Of a stretch of 64,000 bases of DNA, positions 1-11,316 are shown one piece after another. Below the pieces are notes generated by a model. The model did no database searches. It was not told the DNA's origin and saw only the letters and a list, made by a program, of their open reading frames with translations. Source of the stretch: Armillaria gallica (Eukaryota > Basidiomycota > Agaricomycetes > Agaricales > Physalacriaceae); contig JBANDB010000013.1 of the NCBI GenBank assembly GCA_037576215.1, positions 2,232,001 to 2,296,000 on the forward strand, read 5' to 3'. Made by a program: the position numbers and the translations under genes. Each line of letters begins with the position of its first letter. The stretch's first letter is position 1.

Positions 1-997
1 AACTGGGTCATGGGTTTTATGATTTTGCTGTAGTTTTTTATGAAGCGCCAGTAGAAATTGGTGAACCCCAGGAAAGACTGAAGTTCCTTCTTCTTGGTCA
101 GCACGGGCCAGTCAAGGATGCCTTTGACTTTGACCGGGTCCATACGGATATTGCCTTCACTGATGATGATGTCTAGATATTCTGTTTCCAGGACCTCAAA
201 CTCGCATTTTTCGGCTTTGAGGAATAATTTGTGTCTTCTCAAGGTCTTCAGGACTTCTCGTGTGACTCAACAATGTTCCTCTTTGGTTTTGGACATAATG
301 AGGATATCGTTGAGATAGATGGTGACTTTCCCAGACGCAATGAGGTCTTTGAAAATATCGTTCATCATCCATTGGAAGGTGGCAGGTGAGTTGGTGAGCC
401 CAAAGAACATAACCGTGGGTTCGTACAGGCCATGATTGGTTCTGAAGGCTGCCTTCCACTCATCTCCCATTTTGATACGAACATTATTGTATCCCCACCG
501 AATGTCCAGTTTGGAGAAATATTTGGTGCCACACAGCTTGTCCATGAGTTCTGAGATTAGAGGAAGTGGATATCGATTTTTAATCATCATCTCATTAAGC
601 TTCCGGTAATCCTGAACAGGTCTCAGCTTCCCATCTTTCTTTTTGACGAAGAAGAATGGCAATGCCATGGGTGATTCGAGGGTCATGTCCTTCCGCTGGA
701 TAGGTTCTCATCAAGAAATTTGTCCAACTCCTCCTGTTCCACCCAATTAAGTGGGTAGACCTTGCAGTCAAGGTTGGCATTAGTGTTTGGAATAAGTTTG
801 ATGGCATGGTCCCATGGTTTCAGCTCCAGGAGTTCGTCAAAGTTTTCCTTGTCAAATAAATCTTTGAAGTCTCTGCACCATTCAGGCACCATTTCTTCAA
901 ACGTTTTGGTTTTCTTTTCCACATTAGCTTTGGCCGCTAGATTGTTGGCTACGTGTCGCATTGCTCTAATACAAATAGCCTCTTCAAAGCTTATCAC
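1..997 (-). pseudogene. Reverse transcriptase (pol) of the gypsy element, broken and partial
   Basis: The minus strand shows the RT order expected of Ty3/gypsy: the [20 protein letters not shown] block (about 610-660), PLP, SKLDI(R)WGYNNVRI, the [11 protein letters not shown] block, the catalytic box, then KCEF and a LGFTNFYWRF segment leading to RNase H at the window edge. The catalytic box reads YLND instead of YLDD: codon AAC at 309-311 replaces an expected GAC, so one metal-binding Asp is lost. In-frame TGA codons sit at 267-269 and 683-685, and a one-base deletion near 678 shifts the frame between the pre-RT segment (997-683) and the RT core. RT would copy element RNA into DNA; this copy cannot. 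Confidence 0.92.
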
Positions 998-1087
998 AAG
1001 GATAGAGTCTCCTTCTTCAAGCTCCTCGTCCCACTTATTGTGCGGATCTGCATCCGGTAATGGAATCGGGATATGACAGCACTGACA

Positions 1088-2630
1088 TCAGGCAAAGGTC
1101 ATCTTCCCCGTCTGCCAATTGATTAGCAGGTTGTGCCTTACTAACCAATCATGCCTGAGAAAGATGTCACGATCCTTTAGATCAGTGATAGCTAGATCAA
1201 TGGGCTCAGCATGATCTCCGATAGTGATGTGTAGTTCTGCAAAGGTGGTAATTTGTCCCGAGCTATTCTTTGATCCGTCCACATTATAGACGGTGATGGG
1301 CGCTGCTGTTGCATGGGTGGGGATATCGTGTTTCTCAACAAAGGCTCAGTTGATGGCACTACTAGTACAGCCGCTGTCAACTAAAGCTGAGGAGGCGACA
1401 TGAGTGCAATTCCCTAGTACCTTGATTTGGACATCAGTCATTAGAGCCTTATCGCCCCTGCTTAGTCAGCAAATGTAGCACCTGGGTTGTTGGAGTTCAT
1501 CCATCCATTCCAATGCGTTGATGTGCATGGCCTTCTGCAAGCCTTCGATCATCTTATCAACTACTTCCTCGACTCACATCTTATGGATCCAATTCTTCAG
1601 GATTGCTTTTGCTTCTGATTTGGTTCTTGCCTCCTTGACACCCTGTAGCATCCATTCTGCTTTGAACAGTTTAAGCCACGTGTGTGGGACCTTCTCAGTC
1701 TTCACGCCAGAACCTAATGGTTCGGCTACCATTGGCTGGGTCTCCTCAGGAACTAGCGAGGGTTTTTGGTTAGGTTTTTGGCTCAGTTGGAAACTGGTAT
1801 TGTCCTCATTGTCAGGAATCTCCTCGATCTGTACCGGATGCCCCCTTTTTACTGCCTGGGCACTAGCAGCTTCCCTCTGTTCATTGGCCATGCAGTATCC
1901 CAAAGGGTTGCATCTTGACTCTTGTTGCTCCATTGTGAGGTGGGAGGTGTGTTTCTCAGAGGGGCCGCTTCGAGCAGCGGGCTCAACTTGTACTGAATGA
2001 ATGGTTTTACCAGCCTGGCCTTCTCCCTCTGAGCCCATAGGGTCCCTCATTACTTTTGGTGCCTGTAGCCCTGTAATTAAATCCTCCATTTTCATTGAAG
2101 CCTCTGCCTTGCCAGGAGATTTAGACTTCAACATCCTCGTGTTGCACTCTGTTACCAGGGGAGGTGGCACCATAGTGTTAGCCTCTATACTCACAGCATG
2201 GCTGGAGCCCTGTGGAGGTACCTCGCCGATGGACGAGGCCGCTTCATCAGAGTTCAAGCAAAGCTCTTGCTCTGTCCCACCCAGTCATGCATTTGTCACT
2301 ATAGCGTTCTCACAAGGAGAGGGCCTTGACTGGTGCATTGCTGTTAAGGTAGGTGTCACTATGGTAGGTGACTTTTCGTCCAAGGCTTTCATGCGTGATG
2401 AGCTACTTGCCAAACATTTAGCCGGTTGCGCAGTCCTGGGGTCAGCGGCCCCAACTGCCTGTTTTGATCCTTTTTTAGTTTCACTCCTGGTAATAAAGTT
2501 GCTGATGGGTATATTCGAATGTGCGGTAGGAACTAAAGAAGTACAATGAGTCTTACTAGCAGGCAACGAGTGCATACCAGATGAAACTAAGTCCTTGGCT
2601 GAGTCAGTCAAATCATTTACTGCTCAGCCC
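1088..2630 (-). pseudogene. Gag-Pro linker and retropepsin-like aspartic protease
   Basis: Between the zinc knuckle and RT lies a hydrophilic linker (about 2630-1574) rich in Ser, Pro, Glu and Lys with no recognised domain. It is followed by a short Cys-containing stretch and a protease domain. The protease active-site triplet DSG, in the context ALVDSGCTS, is encoded at 1370-1378. The later ILGxDW-like block is seen as DIFLRHDWL near 1150. Retropepsins work as dimers to cleave the Gag-Pol polyprotein. In-frame TGA stops are at 2285, 1574, 1466, 1346 (just after the active site) and 1088, each at a position where CGA would keep the frame open. Confidence 0.85.
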
Positions 2631-5311
2631 CGTCTTTTACCTCCTCGATCTTCAAGTCTGTTTTCTCATTTGTCGCTACATGGTCCCAGTAATAATTGAG
2701 TCATCGTAGCACCTCCTCCTTGGTCTTCGGGAATTTAGGACAATCTCGTTTGAAGTGCCTGACTTCACCGCATCGGTAGCACTTCGCCTTGATGTGTGCC
2801 CTGTCAATTTCTATCGGCATGCCCGTTCCTCCATATGTCATGCCAGTTCCTGTTCTCTTCTCCAGGATACTGCTCTGCTGTTGATTTCCTCTGGTCATGG
2901 TTACGTTTGTCTTTGCCTGCTGCTTCCATTTGGTCACCTTGGCTCCCCCTGACTCTGCTTTGCACGTCCTCCAGTTATGATCAATTCGGAGTATCCGTTG
3001 TTTCCATTCCTGGTAATTGGTCGGGACATCCCTGTCTGACACATAGATGATGTTCTTGGTGGATGACCAACACACCTTTTTGACTTGTGCCATCATCATC
3101 TGGTTGATGCCAAGGATCCCTGCTTCGAAGGCTAGCGACTTGAATTGTTGGAAGAATAAGTTGCCATCAGGGAAATTGCTCTGTCTGAGCCTTTCCCACT
3201 GCGCAAATTTGATTTCGGCATTGGCGTCCTTCCAGAACCGTCACCTGACTTCTTCCATGAACTGTTTATAAGCCAGATAAACCTGGTCTCTGTTGATGTT
3301 CCTTACCAGTTCTCATGCACATAACTCCCACCATACCTGAGCATCTTTGCCAAAGCACGATGCACAGAAAATGACCTTGTGGGGATGGTGTCAGAAGTAT
3401 TGGTTGAAGACTGAGAAGTACATGTTGCACTGAGAGAAGAACTGGGTGATATCATTGGAGTCGCTGTTGAAGTTTTCAGGTTCTTTGACCATGTTAGGCT
3501 TCAGTGCTGCCCACGGTCCCTGATCGCCTATGGTAAGGACCCAGGGAGCAGGTGGATCTGGTGGTTTAGGTGGTGAGGGGTATCAGGGTGGCACCCACCT
3601 CTGAGGGATAACAGGTGGTACTGGTGGTGGTCTGGTGGGAGGTTGCGACTTGTTAGGCAGCTGGGGTGCATCCAAAGGTCCCACATTGTTGCTGGCAGCG
3701 GCAAAGAGTCTAGACGGTCCTTGCATGCCTGGTGGTGTATATTCTTGGGGGTACGCATAGCTTGGCATTATTTGTACATAACTTGGTTCCCCTCTCAGGT
3801 AGTCAGGTACTGCAGCCCATGGTGGGGGTATTGGCGGTTCGTCAGCCATTGGTTCTGGCATGTACGTCATAGGCAGTAGATCGATCTGGGGTCGTTGATA
3901 TCGAGCAGGTACCTGGATCAGATGATCTCGATGGATCATATTATAAGCCTGACAGGCAAAATGGGCAGCTTCCTCCTTTAGGATATAGCTATATCTGTAA
4001 TGCACATAATCAATTCTGGCTGGAGTTCTGGCCCAATCTCAGTCCGCTACTAATTCTTCCCTAAAATGATTGAATAATTCTTCCAGGGAGGTGTGGAGGA
4101 GTACATCAGGGATCTGGACTAGTTTACCTGTTGCTAGGAGGTACAAAGCCCGGGCGATGGTTATCAGGGTGATCAGCTGGGGGAGTGTTCGGGGCTGTCA
4201 GTGTTCGGACCAGGGAGGGAGAGGGACTGTTTCTCCCAGTGACTCCATTGATATGTTCCTCGAAGGGGAGTATCTCGGTTCTGGTGCCATTGTCAGAGTA
4301 GTATACTGTCTCTCCCCAGCTATCGAGTCCGACACTGGACTGTCGCTCACCGATCTCCCTGATGACTGCTGCCTGCTCTCGCTCTGCCTGCCTCCTGTCA
4401 TGGTCGTACTGACTGAGCCCCTCCGCATCAACAGGTGGTCCTGTCAGTTCCCTTCTTCTCCTTGGAATCGCGAGCCTGGCTCAGGTCATTGGGGTTTCTC
4501 GAGGTTCGAACTCTGGCGAGGACTCCCTGGTTGGCTCTGGGGGAGTGGGAGGTTGCTTGGTGATTTTTACAGGCTCATCCCAGTGTATGGTGGGGAACTC
4601 AGGGTCCGGTGTTCCTGCTCGATAGGAGTCAAGTGGTGGTGGGCCCCAACTCCCTTCGCTGGCTTGATATGGGTTTTCTCGACAGGGAAAGAAGGCAGTG
4701 TAGGGAAGATTGAGGTTGTCCCAGATGACGTTGAGCTCTGAAGTGGAATCGACGATGATGTCTGGGGGCCTGACAGCGACAGGTGGTACCCAGTTACTCC
4801 TAGGACAACTGAGGAAAGGTTGCTTGGATGCAGGAGAGCCTTGAGGGCCTGCGTTCCCCAGTCTGAGTTGGACGAGGTACCTTGCCAAGTCTGCTGTGGT
4901 GGGAGTGGTTCGTGCTAGATGGGGGGTAGCGCCGGCAGACTCGTGATGGGAGGAACTGTCTGAAGAAAGTTGGATAAAGGGGAGCCTTGCTCCAGTAATA
5001 CTTCCATTGCTTCCTTTCTGAACACTGACCTCCATCTGCCCAGGAATGCCTTCTTCATCTCTCCTATGGATGAAGTGAGGGTACTCATCGAGCATTGATG
5101 CTCGGCATGATAGGGGTGTGTGGAGGCGGACCAGTGGTGGCTGCTGTGGAAAGACATTGTTTATAATGGGGCAATTGTCGTTTTGATTGACGTGAACATG
5201 AGGGGTTATTCTGTAGTGGTGTAGGATTGCTAGTACAAGAGCGGCTGCAAAGAGTGCTGTGCCAACTCCAAAGAAGGTGGCGAGTAAGACTGTTTCAAGT
5301 GCTGTCAACAT
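2630..5311 (-). pseudogene. Gag of the gypsy element: N-terminal hydrophobic segment, capsid-like region, CCHC knuckle
   Basis: Gag starts at ATG 5309-5311. Residues about 8-30 are a hydrophobic stretch (LLATFFGVGTALFAAALVLA) that looks like a membrane helix, followed by about 250 residues rich in Pro and Ser (to the TGA at 4481). A second block (4431-3583) includes a Pro-rich part. The capsid-like retrotransposon-gag segment (about 3500-3100) contains ITQFFSQCNMYFSVFNQY and a QWERLRQ motif. The knuckle CYRCGEVRHFKRDC (CX2CX4HX4C) is near 2740-2785. In-frame TGA codons occur at 4481, 4198, 4039, 3583, 3391, 3313, 3241 and 2701, with a frameshift near 4240. Gag would form the virus-like particle and bind RNA. 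Confidence 0.88.
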
Positions 5312-5401
5312 GAAGGCTCTGGTTATGGAGCAGGGGAAAGCTTCAAGCTAAATATTAGACCCAAACTCCTATCAAGGATAAACAATGGCTGTCTCATGTT
5401 C

Positions 5402-5413
5402 AAGCAGTCACCA
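5402..5413 (-). other. Putative primer-binding site
   Basis: On the minus strand TGGTGACTGCTT lies one base inside a CA dinucleotide that could end the LTR. A TGG start matches the CCA end of a tRNA. The position, about 90 bases upstream of the gag ATG, is right for a PBS. The primer tRNA was not identified. Confidence 0.5.
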
Positions 5414-5414
5414 A

Positions 5415-5784
5415 TGAGTTCCTCAGACGATAGGGGATAAGGCTAAGTCTTTAGTTCTTAGCGATGAATTAAGTGATAGTTTCGGTATAGATTAAATGTT
5501 AGCTTGAAGCTGGGGTATGTACAGCGATAGCTACTACTTAAATACTGGGAGTGAGGGTCTATACATAAGTCATCCGTGAGAGGTAGGAGCCAGCACACAT
5601 CATGTCAAAGCAAGAACGTGCAATATTGAAGAGATAATATAGGAATGTTGCATGGTTACTTGGTTACCCCTATCGTCAGCGGCCCAGTCGGTCTGGTGTG
5701 AAAGATAAGATAAAGGAAAAAATGAATAAATCATAACACATATGCCAGTGTTTACCTGCCGTCTTTCAGGCAAAAACACCAACA
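5415..5784 (-). repeat. Putative 5' LTR of the gypsy element
   Basis: On the minus strand the stretch can be read as TGTTGGTG... to ...GGAACTCA, next to the putative PBS. It contains a TATTTAAG box (5537-5544) suitable as a promoter. The partner LTR lies outside the window, so the outer boundary at about 5784 is a guess from the TG start rule, and no target-site duplication can be tested. Confidence 0.45.
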
Positions 5785-6500
5785 GACTCCAGTAGCCTGT
5801 GTATGTAGCTTGGATAGCTTAGTAACACCTCTCTCCCACCTTTTTAGGTACTGGTACATAGCCCACTGACAAAACTATGTATCTGCTAGTAGCTCCAGTA
5901 GCTTGCTTGGGTCTTGCAAAGCTGATTTCCTAAATGTAATGTATAACACTAAGCTCTGAACCTCTAGTCAATTGACTATATACCATAACATGTAACATCC
6001 CATAAAGCTATGGTCAAAATTGTATAGTAGTGTTGGCCCAATTTGAAAAAATTTAGCAGCCAGCTAGAGCTGGAGACACCATATATCACCATATTTCAGT
6101 GAATGAAGCAATAAAAAATTGGTCATAAAGCATAACATGTAACACCCATAAAGCTATGGTTGAAATTGAACAGGATCTATATGTCACTCATAAATGTTCA
6201 GTTTTGAAAGTTAATAGCCTTTTGTATTCTCAAAACCCATTCACAAGAGGGTACTCTTGAGATCCTGATAGCACCATCACTTGCTGGAAATGGCAGTTTC
6301 AAGCTGCAGCCACCACACAGCATGAGGCAAGTATTATTATTAATATTATCTGAATATATTGTATCACTTTAAATCCCCCCATTATCACATAATTCTATTG
6401 CTCTACAGTAGTGATACTATTTATGCCTATCTGATTTCCAAACCCAGTTGTTGATACCAGGAAATCAAGACTGTAACCACTACCCCTGCCCAGTAGTAAA
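5785..6500. other. AT-rich spacer with no gene seen
   Basis: No open frame with protein-like content was seen. The sequence is poor in CpG. It separates the gypsy LTR from the 3' end of the HET pseudogene. A phrase around 'cataacatgtaac...cccataaagctatgg' occurs twice (about 5984-6012 and 6130-6158), a small local duplication. Confidence 0.5.
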
Positions 6501-6501
6501 A

Positions 6502-8307
6502 TCAAACAAGTACATTGCAAGACTTTGAATATACATTTAAATTTTTTACCCTTTGTATTTCTTCTTTGCCATCCATCACAAACACCAATACTTTCTCAAA
6601 TTTCTCTCCTAGCAGTTGTCTCCCTACAGCCCAGACCTTGTGCATATTATCCCCAAACAGTGTGTATGCATCTTCAGATATCAGACATTGATGAGTAGCA
6701 ACAATTTTGCATGTGTGCATGATCCCATTGAAGTCTTTAACAACCAACTCCCTACATTGATCACATTCCTCTGCTGATCCCACATCTAATCCCTGCACAA
6801 GCTCTTTCAATGCAATAATCTTCACACCAGTCCTCACCTGTCTCATCATCATGCATCACATCTCCAAAACCATTGTCATGTGCTCACAGAGGCTTTGTCA
6901 TGATCTGCTTCTATGTTGGTCTCCATTTCTTACATCCAAGTCCAGCTCCAGGATACAGAAAGAATAAATCCACCCGGATCACAGAGGACATTGCATCCAC
7001 CAGTGCTGTCCATGCATCCTCCAGAGACTCACTCTCATGGTAGGCAGGTATTATAGTAGGCTGCAGAGAAAATGCAAGTCCAGCCACTCTGTCCACTGGA
7101 TTAATCAACACTTGCTTCTACATATCTGCCAGCCTGTCAAATAGACCTCTTGTCTCCTGCAGCAATTCTAGCTGCCTGTGAAACCTTGTCAGAAACTCTG
7201 TCTCATAGTTCCTCTCCTTGTCTATAGGTCTGGCATACATGGGTTCATATGGTGTATCCTCAGCAATGATCCTATTGGACCTGCTGACCTCCTAGACTAT
7301 CCATGCATGTCAAAACCTGTTGGAATATGGCAATCCAGCATCATGCCAAGCTTGCTGATTAAAGAAGAAGAAGTAGAAAAAGTATAAAAAGTTCTAGTAA
7401 AATAGGATTTAGTATAAAAGTAGATACTGTAGTGTGCATCCTCATGTGTTTGCAGAGCTCAGCCAAGCGCAATACTATTGGCTAGACACTGCACATGTAC
7501 ATACTGGGAACAAACTGATCCCCTGTTTTACTACAAAACCAACATTGATCACTGTCTAAATCACCATCCTTTAAACTCAATGGTTGGCCCAGTCCACTCA
7601 GATAGATAACAACCACAGGATCATCATACACACCTCCAATTGTAGGCACATCTAGCTTCCACTCCTCTGCACACAGATCCTCCCATGAACCCCCTTTCTG
7701 CCTCAAACAGAGCACATCCAGCCATGTATACTGCACTCTCAGATTTAACACTTCAATACATATGAGTTCAAGACTAGCACCCTTTGAGATTGGTACTGGC
7801 CACTGCTTCCCATTGATTTATGTCCACACATCCACATAATCCTTTTCATCCACCCACACATGTGAAATTGGCACCAGCTTTGCACTGTGAATTATGAACC
7901 ATGGTACTGATGATGCATCAGTGATCCATGAGGGAACCACATGATTGCTGTACAGATCCCAAATATGCTGAGGTGGCAAATCTGGATCAATGATCCAGTT
8001 CCCTACCAGTGCTTTTTGTCTCTTCTCCTTGTCCCTTTCTTCATGTCTACAGAGTTTGTTCTGGATGTTGCCATGTGTGTTCCATACTGGGCAAAGATGG
8101 GCATAAGCTGTGCCAAAGTCATAGTCCTTCTCAATGCACTCATTCAGAAGTGATGAGAGAAATGGGATGTCAAGGGTGTGTGATGTTCCAAATGTGGCAT
8201 TCAGTTGATCAAAGACCCCCTCAATGCCAAAGGTAGCTCAATAGACATTTCTGCTTGGCCAGTCTCAGTGAATGCAGAAATGGTGACTCCAGGAAATACA
8301 AGATCCT
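6502..8307 (-). pseudogene. HET-domain protein pseudogene, paralogue of the gene at 51.6-53.6 kb
   Basis: Blocks along the minus strand match the intact HET gene in order. They are TISAFTETGQAE (about 8270), ALVGNWIIDP (about 8000), HIWDLYSNHVVPSWI, the HET signature YTWLDVLCLRQKGG (about 7720), VVVIYLSGLG, RIIAEDTP (about 7260), PAYHESESLEDAWTALVDAM (about 7040), YPGAGLGCKKWRPT (about 6930) and the C-terminus NLNVYSKSCNVLV ending at 6502. HET domains act in fungal non-self recognition and cell death. This copy is dead: it has several stops and frameshifts, an internal deletion near 8230 relative to the paralogue, and an LTR-like insertion at 7318-7535. A branch-to-acceptor stretch ending in TTTTCAG just above 8307 matches the position of the intact gene's intron. 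Confidence 0.9.
7318..7535 (+). repeat. Solo LTR of a Copia-type element inside the HET pseudogene
   Basis: Compared with the intact paralogue, this stretch interrupts the codons between CWF and the following RAW-equivalent block. It begins TGTTGGAATATGG and ends ACTACA, so it has TG...CA termini. It is flanked by AAACC on both sides (7313-7317 and 7536-7540), a 5-bp target-site duplication as made by LTR-retrotransposon integrase. The start resembles Copia/Ty1-type LTR starts (established knowledge). TATAAAA-like boxes lie near 7380 and 7410. The flanking match could be read as 7 bp (CAAAACC) if the end is placed two bases earlier. Confidence 0.75.
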
Positions 8308-8309
8308 GA

Positions 8310-8877
8310 AAATATTAGATTAACTTGGAATCAGATACCTGTATGCGGAGTACCAGACTGACATGGGGGGGCCATGGCTTTCCACATATCCATACCCTTT
8401 TCCTGGAGACCTTTTTGTGCAGACAGCGGCAGGACCCGCTCTAGTACCATTGAATGTTTGGTATCTAGGCCAAGGACAATGGGCACGAATCAGATGGCAT
8501 ATGGTTCTGGGGGAGAAATATGACTTGTTGATGTGGCCTGGACAGAATGGCCTACCGATGCCTATACACTACTGGCAACATCAAAGATGGAGTCCTTCTC
8601 AGAAAATGGTCCCGATTGCTGAGGGGCAAGCCAAGAGACACACAGGTACATGCCTCTCTTGGGTTACTCAGATGCAAAGTCACTGCAGGATGGGCAGCTG
8701 AAGTGCAACTTCGTGTTCCTGCACTATGTGGTTATTGTCAATTCTTGGATATGTCTGTCTCCATACATTAGGTCGAGTAGATGACAAGCAGCTCTTGTAT
8801 AATAAAGAATTTAATAGCATGATAGTGATGTTCCCTTGAGACCTGAAGCTTGAAAACAAAACCTCATTCCAGCATCG
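8310..8877. other. Unassigned segment
   Basis: An open frame of 112 codons (8363-8701, +) and an overlapping one (8547-8771, +) are present, but neither resembles a known family and neither has supporting context. The stretch may be a decayed exon of the neighbouring HET pseudogene or of another element. Confidence 0.3.
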
Positions 8878-9110
8878 CTGTGAGATTTATCAAGTTAAAA
8901 AAACATGAAGAGAACAGCATCTTTGAAGGTGAGTGAGCCATACGGTCGCAGCGTGCGCACATTAATTCAGACACAGGTTCTTACCTGTTAGGTCTGCGCG
9001 TTCTACTGGTTTCTTGGGATAAAAGTATTTACGATGGCCACCGTGTACACAGTGGAATATATCCTGCGATACAGACAAGAAAATACTGCCGTCGTGAAAC
9101 AACGGGTTTG
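8878..9110. repeat. Direct repeat, copy 1
   Basis: This segment recurs at 11317-11488 in the same orientation with roughly 85-90% identity by eye. Shared landmarks are the GAGATTTRTCAAGTTAA start, GAGCCATACGGTCGCAGC, and CAGACACAGGTTCTTACCTG. Copy 1 holds about 60 extra bases (about 9000-9060). On the minus strand both copies keep a coding-like stretch (CFTTAVFSCLYRRIY in copy 1). Identity of the element is unknown. Confidence 0.75.
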
Positions 9111-9834
9111 AACTTGTAAAGCAAAGTTTAAGCTGGCACAGTCATATCCCGATGTACTTGTTTGGATCAGAAGGTCATCGGGGTTTAAAATGTTGTATTC
9201 TGACTGTTGACTTCGAAGCTGTTGGACATCTGCCCAATCCCTTGCCAGGGCTTCACTTTGGCTGGGATTGGTCATCTTTTCAATTCGTGGATAATCTGAG
9301 GTGTCTACTTCAGAACCGCTCGAATTCTTGCCCACTTTGCACCTACGGACGGTGCATCACCATTCCTTACTCGTAGCCATGTCATACAAGTCAATGGTAC
9401 ATCTAATATCAATTCACTGATGCAGCAAACTGAGGCAACGTTTACAGAAGTCACCTTGACTTGAGCCAATAAAATACTACAGACTTGATTCTGTTGGTTC
9501 CGGTCTCTGGATTTTGTATTCTCTCTTTGGACAAGATCTGGCAACATTTTGTGAGGTGAGTATCGACTCTCTATGGAAGAATATGTAGCTGAACTGTCAA
9601 TTCAGTGTAAAGGAATCAATCCATCCTAGGGTATGTTGAGGTACTCACCAGGATGTAACTCGCTGCTTCTACAGCAGTACTGTATGCTGCAATGTCTTGT
9701 AACTCACAGAGCGGGTGTAATTTTCGTGGAAATGTAAAGAATAGGAACTTGAATGAATTTCTGTGGCAGTAATCGCTGAACCAGGATGTGTTCAAAGAGG
9801 ACAGAAAATCTTCGACAGCTGCACATCCATTCAA
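9003..9834 (-). other. Possible multi-exon coding segment of unknown function
   Basis: Three minus-strand open stretches look protein-like: 9834-9616 (with LHPLCELQDIAAYSTAVEAAS), 9547-9305, and 9335-9003 (with KNSSGSEVDTSDYPRIEKM and NPDDLLIQTS). GTGAGT-like donors at their ends would allow splicing. The last one runs into direct repeat copy 1. No domain was recognised. It could be an exon set of an unrecognised transposon. Confidence 0.3.
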
Positions 9835-9839
9835 GTATC

Positions 9840-11316
9840 TGCTTTCAAGAGTTGAATTTGCAACCCCACTTTTGCACTACAATCAACACACTTGTCAATT
9901 TGTCTAAGAATATCCTCACTCATCATGTACTTCAGATGTCTGATTATGCCATCTCCAAATACTGATCTTTTAATGCATGCCATTGTCTGCTCTTCTTCTA
10001 CAAAGTGGCCATGCTACTACCGCATATCTTTGAGGACTTCGGAGCTTTCAGTTCCAGGCCTAGGATGCGAAACAAGGAGGTGTGCAATTTTTTAGCCTAC
10101 TTCGGGATATTTGGGATGCCAAACCCGACATCTGGAATTCAGCACACAGCACCATTGATCCCATTTGTCCCTTCCTTTGCCACCGTCCTACAGCCTTGTA
10201 TGAGTAGCGTGTTGCAACCAGATGATCTAAGGAATGATTTTCTGCCCTAAGTGTGGATTTGCAGATGCAGGACCCCCTGAGATTGTTTCACCGATTTGAT
10301 TGCTAACATGTCTATTTCAGGATGTCGGGTTCGTCTTACCATGCCCTGATCAGATAAGTTCATTGTTCGCGCATTGGACCTCTATTTCATTGTATTGATC
10401 TTTGATCTACTTTACACACATTTCTTGTTTTTCCTTTCTTATATTACCGTCCCATTGCTGAGGCCATGAGGGAGTACTCACTAGGGGGCTTGACCACATC
10501 AGCAGAGCATAGGACAGGTTCGGTCCCGTAGCAGCTCTCTGTAGTATGGACATCATTACGTTTCTGTTTAGGAGTTGCGATGTCTAATGAAATTACCTTT
10601 CTTCCTTCCAAGTTTAACCACATCACGCAGGCTTGAGACATGCTTCACCCAGAATTTCATTGGTATACATATGGTACATAGTATGGGCATGGGGAATCCC
10701 TGTACAGGTGTACTATTCTGACATCCTCGCCACTCAGTCTGATAAGGACTGCAACATAGTACTTAGCCATTGTCCCAGGGCTGACCAGCTGTTCCAAATC
10801 ATGGCACAAAAGGAGACATCACTAGATATCATGAAATAGACCCACACGGCAGCGAAAAGATACAGAAAAAAGTCATTTGGAGGGATTGTGCAGGCCATTT
10901 AGTGGGATCTAATATGAAGATGAGAGGAAAGGCAGTGAGTATAGGCGAGCACATACATGAAGGAGATCTTTTGATAGCCCAGCTCATTGTTTTGAATCAA
11001 CTGACACCCAAACCTGGAGTTGTGTGTCGTCCCCTTTCTCAGAATCGCCAGTAGCGATATACTGCCACCCTATAGACTGTATAATCCTGATCACGGAGTG
11101 TCAGAAATGGTACAAGAAGCCAATAGATAGGAGATGAGCAGCTGATTTGGTGCACTGGGTGAGATGTGTACGCCTGCAGGAACTAGAGCAGGATCTTTGA
11201 AGTTGAGTGGCTTTAGGACGTGGTCGACAGGCTGTGCAATTGTCGTGGATGGTCACCAGTCTTGGATGACAAGGAGATCATAGATAACTTGTATATCAAC
11301 GAAGGCGACAGTGTCA
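9840..11316. other. Segment between the direct repeats, no gene recognised
   Basis: Only short open frames are present (for example 10005-10250 and 10633-10839, both +) and none resembles a known protein. The direct repeats on either side suggest this 2.2-kb stretch may belong to one inserted unit. Confidence 0.4.

Larger units (their letters stand above)
1..5414 (-). mobile_element. Ty3/gypsy LTR retrotransposon remnant, internal region
   Basis: In minus-strand order this region encodes gag (5311 to about 2630), a linker and aspartic protease (about 2630 to 1088) and reverse transcriptase (997 to 1). RNase H and integrase would lie beyond the left window edge, so the element is cut by the window. 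Gag-Pro-RT order in one near-continuous frame with a CCHC knuckle is typical of Ty3/gypsy (Metaviridae-type) elements of fungi. The copy is dead: it carries many in-frame TGA codons and at least three frameshifts (near 678, 2640-2700 and 4240). A tRNA-primer-like site lies at 5402-5413 beside a putative LTR. Family assignment is firm; the exact element name is unknown. Confidence 0.93.

Noticed and set aside
1518..2549. Long plus-strand frames over the gypsy element (160 and 182 codons)
   Set aside because: They are antisense shadows of the Gag-Pro linker.
4500..4520. GGTTCGAAC-like B box resembling a tRNA gene
   Set aside because: It lies inside gag coding sequence, has no A box at the right distance and cannot fold into a cloverleaf.
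4481..5311. Membrane-anchored host gene at the right end of the gypsy element
   Set aside because: The frame continues past a TGA into gag with the same decay pattern and sits just inside the putative LTR and PBS, so it belongs to the element.
8363..8701. 112-codon plus-strand open frame
   Set aside because: Composition is unlike a protein of any known family, it overlaps another frame, and there is no promoter or splice support.
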